Origin: an uncultured Lachnospiraceae bacterium
GTDB lineage: Bacteria; Bacillota; Clostridia; Lachnospirales; Lachnospiraceae
NCBI GenBank assembly: GCA_910578175.1
Contig: CAJTPF010000002.1
Location: forward strand, 126,024-190,023
Direction: 5' to 3'
Length of the DNA: 64,000 bases
In this document: piece by piece, positions 1 through 7,590 of the stretch
How positions within the stretch are numbered: the first letter of the stretch is position 1
Layout: the number at the start of each line of letters is the position of its first letter
Notes under the pieces: generated by a model
What the model was told of the DNA's origin: nothing
The model's input: only the letters and a program-made list of their open reading frames with translations
Databases searched by the model: none
Made by a program: the position numbers and the translations under genes

Positions 1-668
1 CCTGCCACAAAATTGCTTCCCAAATTATAGATGATTGCCATACCTATACTCAACAGGAAAAATACGGGTATCAGGAAAGAATCCATGGTCAGCGCCAGTA
101 CGATCGTCGTTAAACCGGCCGCAATCACTACATACATAAGAGCTTCACTATTGCTTATCTCTTTCATGTCCGTAATAATGGCTGACATTCCGCCAGGCTG
201 ACATTGTTTCTTTGTCATGGAACGTATTTCTTCTATCGCCTCCAATGTCTCGTCTGCCGAACTGGAGGGATCAAATAATACCATTAGCAGTGTGCTGCCC
301 TTTTCTTTATTATTGAATGCAGCAACAATATCTTCCGGAAGAACTTCCATCGGCACCGATACGTCTGACAGTGTATCATACCAGATAACATTTTTTACGT
401 GTTCTACAGTTTCAATATTCTTTTTTAACCCGGCAACCTCTTTACTCCCCATTCCTTCCACGACACATAAAGAAAATGCCCCCGTACCGAACTCATCTAA
501 TAAAATCTCCTGTCCTTTCATGGTATCAATATTTTCCGGCAGATAGGAAAGAATATCATAATTTATTCTGGTATTCAGATACATGAAACCTGACGGAAAC
601 AGCAAAAGAAAACTAATGATCAAGATCGGAATTCTTAACCTTACAATCTTTTTTCCCATGTTCAGCAT
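1..668 (-). CDS. MMPL/RND-family exporter, N-terminal part (runs off left edge)
   Basis: The reading frame is open from an ATG at 668 to the left edge of the window, so only the first ~222 residues are visible. A good ribosome site (AAAAGGAG) precedes the ATG. Residues 6-24 form the first membrane helix, followed by a long extracytoplasmic domain (conserved DILSYLPEN near residue 30) and then helices carrying FFLLSIGMAIIYNLGSNF, a stretch typical of hydrophobe/amphiphile exporters of the MMPL (RND) superfamily such as YdfJ. The likely role is proton-driven export of lipids or amphiphilic drugs; the substrate cannot be read from the sequence. It is divergent from a TetR regulator and shares with it a control region carrying two palindromic operators, so it is probably the regulator's target. 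Family call is firm, substrate unknown. Confidence 0.85.
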   Translation of the reverse strand, partial: MLNMGKKIVRLRIPILIISFLLLFPSGFMYLNTRINYDILSYLPENIDTMKGQEILLDEFGTGAFSLCVVEGMGSKEVAGLKKNIETVEHVKNVIWYDTLSDVSVPMEVLPEDIVAAFNNKEKGSTLLMVLFDPSSSADETLEAIEEIRSMTKKQCQPGGMSAIITDMKEISNSEALMYVVIAAGLTTIVLALTMDSFLIPVFFLLSIGMAIIYNLGSNFVA

Positions 669-720
669 AAACTCACTCCTTTTTTTATTTTACCGCTCAA
701 TATTTATTTAAAAAACAATA

Positions 721-780
721 TTGACCAACGGTCATTTCTTATAGTATGATTTATATCATAAAAATGACCATTGGTCAATA
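721..780. promoter_or_regulatory. Divergent promoter region with two TetR-type palindromic operators
   Basis: Two 13-bp dyads, TGACCAACGGTCA (722-734) and TGACCATTGGTCA (765-777), lie 43 bp apart. Each contains a TTGACC that can serve as a -35 box reading inward. For the exporter (minus strand), TTGACC at 778-773 is 17 bp from TATAAA at 755-750. For the plus strand, TTGACC at 721-726 is 18 bp from TATGAT at 745-750. A repressor on either dyad would cover a -35 box. The TetR gene next door is the obvious candidate for the binding protein; that link is inferred. Confidence 0.7.
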
Positions 781-821
781 TTAATTTTCTAAATAATTGA
801 TAAATTTTTTTTTGATGGTTA

Positions 822-851
822 TTGACTAAAATCCAAAAGAAAACCTATAAT
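822..851 (+). promoter_or_regulatory. Probable sigma-A promoter of the tetR gene
   Basis: TTGACT (822-827) and TATAAT (846-851) are separated by 18 bp, and the regulator's start codon is 75 bp downstream. This promoter is outside the operators, so the regulator may keep a basal level of expression independent of autorepression. Confidence 0.6.
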
Positions 852-926
852 AAAAGAAATTAAAAAGAATATTACTGTTTATTGCATATACTCCTGTAAT
901 AAATTGCATGAATACGGAGGAATAAT

Positions 927-1538
927 ATGAGTAAAATCGAGTCGAATAAAAAACAAAAAGAAGAGTCCCTTTTAGATGCAGCTTTTACACTTTTTACTTC
1001 AAAAGGCATAAACAAAACATCTATCTCAGATATCGTGGCCAAATCCGGTGTTGCCAAAGGAACTTTTTATTTGTATTTTAAGGATAAGTATGATATAAGA
1101 AATATGCTGATTGCCCATAAAGCCAGTCAGTTATTTCAAAATGCGGAAAATGATCTGCTTAAAACAGATATTACAGATTTAGTAGACGAAATTATTTTTA
1201 TAGCAGATAATATAATAAATCAACTTTGTACAAACCAGTCGCTGTTAATGTTTATTTCTAAAAATTTAAGCTGGGGGATCTTTAAATCTTCCATTACCAA
1301 TACTTCCGAAAATGATATAAATTTTAATAATATTTATCAGCGTATTTTAAATCATAAAGATTACACGTTTAAGGATCCGGAGGTCATGCTTTTTATGATC
1401 ATCGAACTGACAAGCTCTACCTGTTACAGTTCCATTTTATATGATGAACCGGTATCCATAGATAAATTAAAACCATATCTTTATGAAACCATACGCAGTA
1501 TCATTAAACAACATGTTTGTTCTGAACCGGAACACTGA
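927..1538 (+). CDS. TetR/AcrR-family transcriptional regulator
   Basis: A 203-residue protein with the TetR layout. The N-terminal three-helix DNA-binding domain occupies about residues 11-58 (ALLDAAF-like helix, FTSKGINKTSISDIV, then the recognition segment AKSGVAKGTFYLYFKDK, the family hallmark). A variable all-helical ligand domain follows. The start ATG has GGAGG about 7 nt upstream. It is divergent from the MMPL exporter and faces the paired TGACC-N3-GGTCA operators, so it most likely represses the exporter until a ligand binds. The ligand is not predictable from this sequence. Confidence 0.92.
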   Translation: MSKIESNKKQKEESLLDAAFTLFTSKGINKTSISDIVAKSGVAKGTFYLYFKDKYDIRNMLIAHKASQLFQNAENDLLKTDITDLVDEIIFIADNIINQLCTNQSLLMFISKNLSWGIFKSSITNTSENDINFNNIYQRILNHKDYTFKDPEVMLFMIIELTSSTCYSSILYDEPVSIDKLKPYLYETIRSIIKQHVCSEPEH

Positions 1539-1556
1539 GCATGACAGCAGAAAAAA

Positions 1557-1602
1557 CTCCCGTTCAGGTGGCATTCTTTTTATCTTGCCACCCGAACGGG
1601 AG
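1557..1602. terminator. Bidirectional intrinsic terminator between tetR and the chemoreceptor gene
   Basis: A 17-bp stem (CTCCCGTTCAGGTGGCA at 1557-1573 with its near-perfect complement at 1586-1602, one mismatch) encloses a 12-nt loop. Read on the minus strand the stem is followed by six T residues, so it best terminates the chemoreceptor gene; on the plus strand a weaker T-rich tail follows. Confidence 0.85.
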
Positions 1603-1663
1603 ATAATCTCTTTTCATTGTCAAAATTACATTGATATGTACTATTGAATTTGTCGTTTATTAT

Positions 1664-3088
1664 CTAAAAAACACTTTCATCTGCAGCCGTCAGATCCTTC
1701 GCAGCCTGAATCATCTTATCAAAACCTGCGATCAATTCTTCAGATAATCTCTCTGCTTCCCTGTATCCGTTTTCCGCTTCGGTAATATCCTGTTTCTTTA
1801 CGGCTTCCGTAATCGATAAACCTTTTTTATGGAACAGCGAATGTTTTTCTCCTATTTCTTTCCAGATCACAGCGATAGTATTTGCTTTCGGTCTTAAAGA
1901 ATAATAGAAATGACCAAACCCACAGCGATGCTCATCCGTCTGTAACGGAATGGCTTCTTCTTCATCTATCATTTCCCTTAATGCAGATAACCACTTTTTA
2001 TGCGCCTCTATAGCATCTTCAAGAGCAACGATAAAATCTTCATTATCTATTTTGTAGAATTCATCTTCTGCCATCTTGCCCATATTTACAGCCACATTAT
2101 TCAGCAATGACTCTACTTCATATACCGGATTTATCACATCCGTTAAGCTCCTGCTGACTTTACCCAAAGAATTGGAATGTTCGGATAAAATATCAATTTC
2201 ATTATCCAGTCTGTGCATCTGAGACTCCACTTCATTGACGGATGTACTGATCTCCTCATTTTTCACTGCAATATTGGTTATGGCCTCATTAATGTTATTT
2301 ATATTAGTTTTATTTGATGTATTAATTTCCATTACGGAATTCAGACTGTTATTTATGCTGTCCAGTGATTCCACCGTACTTTCCACACTTTTAGAACTTT
2401 TTCCGGAAGCTTCCGCAATATTCTCAACAAATTTTCCCATATTTCCGGTAAGAACTTTTGTCTGCTCTGCCAATTGTCTGATCTCTTCTGCTACAACCGC
2501 AAATCCCCGTCCGTTATCCCCGGCTCTGGCTGCCTCAATGGATGCATTTAATGCTAACAGATTCGTCTGCGCCGATATGGCATTGATCCCTTCGATAACT
2601 TCATTCATATGCTGAATAACTTCCAGCAATGTAGACATGTCCTGTTTCATCTGTCCGGATTGCTTTATCGCAATATTTGAGACATTTATTATATTGGTTA
2701 ATTTTGTTTCATTTTCAGTAATTCCCATTAATATGGAATTACAATTTTCAGAAACATTTGTAATAGAATTTGTCAAATCTTCATGCGCATTTGCTACTTC
2801 TCCCGTAACTGTAGCCGTACTCTCGGATGTCTGATTGATCTGCTGTGCCAGATTTGATAATTCTTCGCTTATAAGCTTGATTTGGTCAGCCTTATTGACT
2901 AAAGCCAGGTCCAGGGAACTCATTTTCATATTTGAAGAAAGAACTTCCTTGACCAGATTTCCAAATTTTTCCCTGCCACCCTTTAATCTTATATATACAT
3001 CCGCCAGTTCAGGTCCCATTTTTGAAACGTCAACCTTTTCCATACGTGCTACTGCACAAAGCATTTTTACATTTACTTTTTTACCCAT
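1664..3088 (-). CDS. Soluble methyl-accepting chemotaxis protein with C-terminal CZB (zinc-binding) domain
   Basis: A cytoplasmic chemoreceptor-like protein of about 474 residues with no membrane helix or periplasmic sensor. The middle holds the MCP signalling hairpin (tip [20 protein letters not shown], then [20 protein letters not shown]), which contacts CheA/CheW. The last ~130 residues carry the chemoreceptor zinc-binding pattern: HKKWLSALR, then [11 protein letters not shown], then [10 protein letters not shown], giving the expected 3His-1Cys ligands. CZB domains in other bacteria bind zinc and can sense it or oxidants such as hypochlorite. I chose the ATG at 3088 because GGAGG sits 5 nt upstream; an in-frame GTG at 3124 has no ribosome site and lies only ~8 nt after the predicted transcription start. 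No che genes are in the window. Confidence 0.9.
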   Translation of the reverse strand: MGKKVNVKMLCAVARMEKVDVSKMGPELADVYIRLKGGREKFGNLVKEVLSSNMKMSSLDLALVNKADQIKLISEELSNLAQQINQTSESTATVTGEVANAHEDLTNSITNVSENCNSILMGITENETKLTNIINVSNIAIKQSGQMKQDMSTLLEVIQHMNEVIEGINAISAQTNLLALNASIEAARAGDNGRGFAVVAEEIRQLAEQTKVLTGNMGKFVENIAEASGKSSKSVESTVESLDSINNSLNSVMEINTSNKTNINNINEAITNIAVKNEEISTSVNEVESQMHRLDNEIDILSEHSNSLGKVSRSLTDVINPVYEVESLLNNVAVNMGKMAEDEFYKIDNEDFIVALEDAIEAHKKWLSALREMIDEEEAIPLQTDEHRCGFGHFYYSLRPKANTIAVIWKEIGEKHSLFHKKGLSITEAVKKQDITEAENGYREAERLSEELIAGFDKMIQAAKDLTAADESVF

Positions 3089-3140
3089 ATGTGCCTCCAT
3101 TGCGAATCCCATGATATTTTTCACATAAAACGTTTCTCTT

Positions 3141-3169
3141 ATTATACAATATTTATGCTTTTTTCACAA
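3141..3169 (-). promoter_or_regulatory. Probable sigma-A promoter of the CZB chemoreceptor gene
   Basis: On the minus strand TTGTGA (3169-3164) is 17 bp from a consensus TATAAT (3146-3141). The predicted transcript start near 3134 supports translation from the ATG at 3088. Confidence 0.55.
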
Positions 3170-3208
3170 TAGATACAGGTTATGTTTTCAGCATAAAGAT
3201 ATATATTG

Positions 3209-4240
3209 CTAGTTCACGATTACTCTGCATTTAACTTTTGTTCCGTCTTCCTTTACATAGATATAAGTTTTTCCCTTACCGGTGGCTTTTACTTTTCCGT
3301 TTCTATCTACAATGGCCACACTGGTATTGCCAGAAGAATACTCCGGCTTATTTCCGGAAGAAACCTTTGTCTGAAGCTGATATTGTTTTCCTTTCTTCAG
3401 TGTAATTTCATAAGTGTCAAGTCTGATCTCCGGTTTTTTTACGGTGACCGTACAGGTTTTACTAACCCCGTCCACTTTTGCCGTAACCACTGCAGTGCCG
3501 TTTCTGACAGCCGTTATGGTCCCGCTGCTGTCTGCCACGGCTACCGACTTTCTGTTTGAACTGTATACCGGTTTGATTCCTGAGGATACTTTGGCCGTCA
3601 GATTAAATTTCTGTCCCCGGTATAATGTAATACGGCTTTTACTCAGAGATACGGTCGGCCGTCTGACCAGAATCCGGCAGGTTTTGCTATAACCGTCCGC
3701 CCGGACCGTGACCACTGCCTCTCCGGGCTTGATTCCTGTTACATAACCGTTCTCATCCACCAAAGCAATACTTTTTTTATTGATCTTGTAGGTTACACCG
3801 GATCCATTGGATGTTACTGCACGGATTCGTTTTGTCTCACCATTTTCCATTGACAGATATCCGGTATCAAGAGAAATGACTGTTTTATTTACCTTTATTC
3901 TGCATACTGCTTCTGCCCCCCTGATCTTAACCGAAATATTGGCGGTTCCTCCTTTTTTGGCAGTAACAAGCCCATAGGTATTTATGGATGCTACCTTACT
4001 GTCGCTGCTTTTAAAAACAGGTTTCTTTCCATCTGATGTAAATGCCGTCAGATAAAACTTATCACCGATATTCATAACCCCAGAATATTTTGATAAGACT
4101 ACAAACGATATGTTTGCTGCCTGACATTCTTTAATAAACAGATTGTCGCCTACCTGAAAAAAACACATTACGAACAATATCCAAGCTGTTATTTTTCTCA
4201 GTCCGGACTTAAGATCATATCTTTTTTCCTTACATCCCAT
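3209..4240 (-). CDS. Secreted protein built of four bacterial Ig-like (Big_2) domains
   Basis: A 343-residue exported protein. An N-terminal signal peptide (basic start, hydrophobic ITAWILFVMCFF, cleavage probably near ECQAA) is followed by four tandem repeats of about 75 residues, each with the Big_2 pattern: a strand ending in a G-[DEQ]-[KT] turn, a K-[SK]-[SV]-A-x-[IV] core, a G-x-[VI]-[TK]-[AG] turn and a closing V-[TR]-V strand. No enzymatic domain or LPXTG anchor is present. Such domains usually act as cell-surface spacers or adhesion modules. The start at 4240 is chosen because AGGGAGG lies just upstream; the ATG 39 nt earlier has no ribosome site. It looks monocistronic. Confidence 0.85.
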   Translation of the reverse strand: MGCKEKRYDLKSGLRKITAWILFVMCFFQVGDNLFIKECQAANISFVVLSKYSGVMNIGDKFYLTAFTSDGKKPVFKSSDSKVASINTYGLVTAKKGGTANISVKIRGAEAVCRIKVNKTVISLDTGYLSMENGETKRIRAVTSNGSGVTYKINKKSIALVDENGYVTGIKPGEAVVTVRADGYSKTCRILVRRPTVSLSKSRITLYRGQKFNLTAKVSSGIKPVYSSNRKSVAVADSSGTITAVRNGTAVVTAKVDGVSKTCTVTVKKPEIRLDTYEITLKKGKQYQLQTKVSSGNKPEYSSGNTSVAIVDRNGKVKATGKGKTYIYVKEDGTKVKCRVIVN

Positions 4241-4296
4241 ATTTAATCCTCCCTTTTGTTCTTTACTGATACACCTCAACCATAACCTGTATTTTT

Positions 4297-4324
4297 ATTA
4301 TATCACCTTTTATTTCTATTTCAA
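4297..4324 (-). promoter_or_regulatory. Probable sigma-A promoter of the Big_2 protein gene
   Basis: TTGAAA (4324-4319) and TATAAT (4302-4297) on the minus strand are 16 bp apart, about 55 bp upstream of the chosen start codon. The rest of the 4241-4481 interval shows no other clear element. Confidence 0.5.
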
Positions 4325-4481
4325 CATACAAATAATATGTTGCACAAATACAGTGTTTGATCAGATGGCGACACAACCCAGAAACACTATAATTTCGCCG
4401 CCCCTTTTTTAATCTTTTCGAATATTACAATTCAAACTAAAATGCCTATACAAAAATAAAATAAATAAGGGGAATTATCAA

Positions 4482-4826
4482 ATGCAGGATTTAGAAATCA
4501 ATTCAAGGATCAGACAGTTAATTACAGATAAAGGATACACGATCTACCAGCTATCCAAGGAGTCTTCCATACCTCTGTCCACTCTCTATGGAATAATCAA
4601 TAACCTTTACCTTCCATCTATACATACTTTGATCATTATCTGTAAATTTTTAAATATTACGATGGGTGAATTTTTTTTAGAAGACTGTTCCGCAGCTCCA
4701 CGGTTCTTAACTCCAACCGAGGAACAGCACCTTTTTCTCTATCGAAGCATCTCTTCCGGACTGCAGAACCATATTGATGATTATCTCCTGCTTTTAAGGG
4801 AATCAAATGTTTTAATACACAAATAA
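4482..4826 (+). CDS. Small XRE-family (HTH_3) transcriptional regulator
   Basis: A 114-residue protein whose first ~65 residues are a lambda-repressor-like helix-turn-helix: RQLITDKGYTIYQLSKES, then IPLSTLYGIINN as the recognition helix, then PSIHTLIIICKFLNITMGEFF. The short C-terminal tail (helical, with LLLRESNVL) has no recognisable ligand or protease domain. AAGGGG precedes the ATG. It resembles the second XRE gene just downstream, suggesting an old duplication. The genes are 187 bp apart, so they may be transcribed separately. Targets are unknown. Confidence 0.85.
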   Translation: MQDLEINSRIRQLITDKGYTIYQLSKESSIPLSTLYGIINNLYLPSIHTLIIICKFLNITMGEFFLEDCSAAPRFLTPTEEQHLFLYRSISSGLQNHIDDYLLLLRESNVLIHK

Positions 4827-5013
4827 ATATTTCTGGTTCCGTCATTTCAGTTAATTGTTATCTTTGTTCTAAAATCCATACTACACAAATCACTTTCAGA
4901 ATAGTACACTACATCTATCATATTAAAACAAACCATGATAAACATAAAACAAATTTATCTGTAACGTTTCAATTACGTTTTGTGTTCATTCAGCCAATGG
5001 AAAGGAACATTTT

Positions 5014-5340
5014 ATGGAAGATTTTACAACAAACGATGTCTTATTGAGAATTGAAGAATTACTGAAAATACGACAATGGACACATTACCGCCTGTCAAAA
5101 GAGAGCAAAATTCCATACTCCAGTATCAGCAATATGTTTAAAAGAAATACGGTTCCGTCAATTCCTACCTTGATGAAGATCTGTGACGGATTAAAGATCA
5201 GCATGAGTGATTTTTTCAGATATGAAGAAAAAAGATTCAGCGAGACCATTACGCTGGCTAAAAATATAGAAGGACTGGATGAATATAAAAAAAATCTTCT
5301 GATGACTTATATCAATTGTCTGAACCAACCGGATCAATGA
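5014..5340 (+). CDS. Small XRE-family (HTH_3) transcriptional regulator, paralogue of the preceding gene
   Basis: A 108-residue protein with the same plan as its upstream neighbour: RIEELLKIRQWTHYRLSKES, the recognition segment IPYSSISNMFKRN, then VPSIPTLMKICDGLKISMSDFF, followed by a short helical tail. GGAAAGGA precedes the start. No partner gene such as a toxin or protease is adjacent, and there is no obvious palindromic operator in the 187-bp gap before it. The role is regulatory; the regulon is unknown. Confidence 0.85.
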   Translation: MEDFTTNDVLLRIEELLKIRQWTHYRLSKESKIPYSSISNMFKRNTVPSIPTLMKICDGLKISMSDFFRYEEKRFSETITLAKNIEGLDEYKKNLLMTYINCLNQPDQ

Positions 5341-5456
5341 TGATTTTCCCAAACCAACTATATCATTGAAAAACAGAGCCTTAATCCTTACCTGCCAGGA
5401 TCCTTTCTGCCAATTATGCTGCCGGACACAAAACAGGCTCCCTAAAAATAAAGAAC

Positions 5457-5484
5457 GAAAAAGCCCCAAAAAAAAATGGGGCTT
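5457..5484 (-). terminator. Intrinsic terminator of the tRNA-Cys gene
   Basis: On the minus strand, immediately after the tRNA, AAGCCCCA and TGGGGCTT form an 8-bp stem around a T-rich loop and are followed by TTT. It lies 5 nt beyond the tRNA 3' end. Confidence 0.8.
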
Positions 5485-5489
5485 CAAAA

Positions 5490-5560
5490 AGGCGACAACC
5501 AGATTCGAACTGGTGATGACGGTGTTGCAGACCGGAGCCTTACCACTTGGCTATGTCGCC
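5490..5560 (-). tRNA. tRNA-Cys (anticodon GCA)
   Basis: Read on the minus strand, a 7-bp acceptor stem (GGCGACA with TGTCGCC) closes a D-arm (GCC...GGC), an anticodon arm with loop CTGCAAC (anticodon GCA) and a TpsiC arm ACCAG-TTCGAAT-CTGGT. The discriminator is U, as expected for cysteine tRNAs, and CCA is not encoded. The anticodon stem has one mismatch at its outer pair. The gene stands alone with its own promoter and terminator. Confidence 0.95.
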
Positions 5561-5593
5561 GTATATCACGCTGCCGCTTGCGACAACGTGTAT

Positions 5594-5622
5594 ATTATAG
5601 CAATAGTGTTTTCATTCGTCAA
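5594..5622 (-). promoter_or_regulatory. Strong sigma-A promoter of tRNA-Cys
   Basis: TTGACG (5622-5617) and consensus TATAAT (5599-5594) on the minus strand are separated by exactly 17 bp, about 33 bp ahead of the mature tRNA 5' end. Confidence 0.8.
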
Positions 5623-5663
5623 GGACTTTTTATAAAAATCCAACGAATTCTTTCTGCATTATT

Positions 5664-6353
5664 CTACAAAATATACTTTGTAAGAAGATTGTGGTCATAT
5701 ATAAAATTCAGTACAGGATTGGAAGCAATGGCGCTGAAAATATCTTTCCCGATATTGGTTCCGCTGACAGCTGTCAAAGCCGTACAGATTACCCATATGA
5801 TCAAGATTCCCTCTATAAATCCCAGGACCGCGCCCAGGTTTTTGTTTATAAAATTAACGACGGGCAGTTTACTGAACAGGTCAACGACAGAAACCAGTAC
5901 TCTCAATAAAATCTTAAATATCAGAAACAATACCAGTACCGTAACTGCATTTAAAAGAATATCGGTCAGGGATTCCGCCACATAATTGCTGAATGATACA
6001 ACCTTCATTTCCGATCTTATACCCTCGGTATTATCCGTGATCAGCTTATCCTGAATAGAAGACGGAAGATTCAGCTTTTTAATGGCCTCCGCCTGAATTT
6101 CTATCGACGCATTATCCAGTCCCTCGCCGATATATTCCGATACATAGTCCGCCATCTGCTCTTTTACGGTATTATATAACGGCGTATGATTCTTAATAAA
6201 ACTGCTGCATGGTCCCGCAAACAATACGGAAGCCAGCAAAGCCACGAGCGTAACCGCCAGGGATAAAACAATTTTAATAAACCCCTTTGCATAACCGATA
6301 ACCGTCATGATCACAAGAAATGCGATTACCCCGGCCAATAATAATGTTCCCAT
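5664..6353 (-). CDS. CvpA-family membrane protein
   Basis: A ~229-residue protein with four predicted membrane helices in the CvpA arrangement: LLLAGVIAFLVIMTVIGYAKG at the N-terminus, a second helix (VTLVALLASVLFAGP), a long soluble loop, then helices around LLNAVTVLVLFLIFKIL and a final one (EGILIIWVICTALTAV). CvpA-family proteins are linked to colicin V production in E. coli and to cell-envelope integrity elsewhere; the mechanism is not established. The ATG at 6353 is preferred because AAGGAG lies 8 nt upstream. It is the last gene of a minus-strand run with the DUF5711-like and LysM proteins (17-nt gap to its upstream neighbour), hinting at a shared envelope function. Confidence 0.8.
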   Translation of the reverse strand: MGTLLLAGVIAFLVIMTVIGYAKGFIKIVLSLAVTLVALLASVLFAGPCSSFIKNHTPLYNTVKEQMADYVSEYIGEGLDNASIEIQAEAIKKLNLPSSIQDKLITDNTEGIRSEMKVVSFSNYVAESLTDILLNAVTVLVLFLIFKILLRVLVSVVDLFSKLPVVNFINKNLGAVLGFIEGILIIWVICTALTAVSGTNIGKDIFSAIASNPVLNFIYDHNLLTKYIL

Positions 6354-6370
6354 CTTTTTTCTCCTTTGCA

Positions 6371-7513
6371 CTATTTTAATTTAATCTGCATAATGGAATC
6401 TGCCGTTATCAGCACATAAGCAGATTCCGATATGGCAAACATTTTTTCAACCGCCACATCAAACTGTGTCTCAAATCTCGTCACTCCGTCACCGGATACC
6501 AGTCTGCAGGATTTTTCATTATACATCATTACTTTATCATCTGCAAAAAGAATTCCTTTATACTGATAATCCGTCTCCAGACTTAAGATTTTTTCTCCAC
6601 CGGCACTATAGGTTTTTATAAGATACGGCTTATCTGAATTTTCATTCCGGAAAACAATGCCGATATTTCCTTTATTATAGAAAATACTTTCAATCTTACG
6701 CTCCAGTTCCTCTTCCCTGAGAATGGACGGTTTACGTTTAATCGAATATATTGTAAACAAGTCCGTTCCAAAGGCCGCAGCCACATTATTGCTGATAAAT
6801 TCCACCTTGGGAACGATCGCCGTCTTATACTGATTAAAACCGCCTACGATCCTGTCAACCTCATTCTGCCCTACTGCAGAATAATTATAAAAAACCACAT
6901 TAGACTGGGTCGTTCCATTGGCGATGCCCAGATATGAAGCCGCAAGTTTCGTTCCGTCATCAGAAATGGATATATCAACAGGATAACCGTCTCCCTGTAT
7001 TACCGTACGCCCCAGGGCAATGGAATCTCCGTTTTTATCTTTTACTTCTATGTAGTTTGCCTCACCATCATCCAAAGCCGCAGCCACGATCCCTTTTCCG
7101 GATATCTCAACGCTCATGACCGGATAAGACATGGTAATATCCCACTGCTCTCCTGATTTATTAAAAATGGATATATTATTTGATTTCTGTTCTGCGATCA
7201 CGATATAATCCCCACAGATATCCAACATCGGATTCTGAATGGAAATGGATTTATTCCAGACTTCTTTTCCTGATCTTATATAAGAAATCCCGTCAGCCGT
7301 ACACCGGATTATGCCCGATGCAAATGCCGCATACTTTGCAGGGACTCCGGCATCGATTTCCATGGTACTTGTCATTTCATATGTTGAGTAATCTTTATTC
7401 CTATGTGTATAAACATACCAGCCTGCGGACAGTATGGCCGCTACCAAAAGGATTAAACCCCCATACTTTATGATCTTATGCTTAATAAGGCCTATATCCC
7501 TTTCTTCCTCCAT
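6371..7513 (-). CDS. Membrane-anchored DUF5711-like beta-propeller protein
   Basis: A ~380-residue protein with a short basic cytoplasmic N-terminus, one membrane anchor (LILLVAAILSAGWYVY, about residues 20-35) and a large extracytoplasmic domain of short beta repeats (for example GIIRCTADGISYIRSGKEVW, DYIVIAEQKSNNISIF), consistent with a WD40/PQQ-like propeller. It matches my recollection of DUF5711 proteins common in Lachnospiraceae; no enzymatic residues are evident. The start at 7513 has GGAGGAAAC upstream; the ATG 12 nt earlier lacks a site. It lies between the LysM/MPN protein and CvpA, most likely in one operon. Confidence 0.7.
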   Translation of the reverse strand: MEEERDIGLIKHKIIKYGGLILLVAAILSAGWYVYTHRNKDYSTYEMTSTMEIDAGVPAKYAAFASGIIRCTADGISYIRSGKEVWNKSISIQNPMLDICGDYIVIAEQKSNNISIFNKSGEQWDITMSYPVMSVEISGKGIVAAALDDGEANYIEVKDKNGDSIALGRTVIQGDGYPVDISISDDGTKLAASYLGIANGTTQSNVVFYNYSAVGQNEVDRIVGGFNQYKTAIVPKVEFISNNVAAAFGTDLFTIYSIKRKPSILREEELERKIESIFYNKGNIGIVFRNENSDKPYLIKTYSAGGEKILSLETDYQYKGILFADDKVMMYNEKSCRLVSGDGVTRFETQFDVAVEKMFAISESAYVLITADSIMQIKLK

Positions 7514-7590
7514 TGTTTCCTCCATTCTGCCAGACCGATTTCAGAATCGTTTCTGTTTACCATCTATATGATTATACAATAAAATACCGG

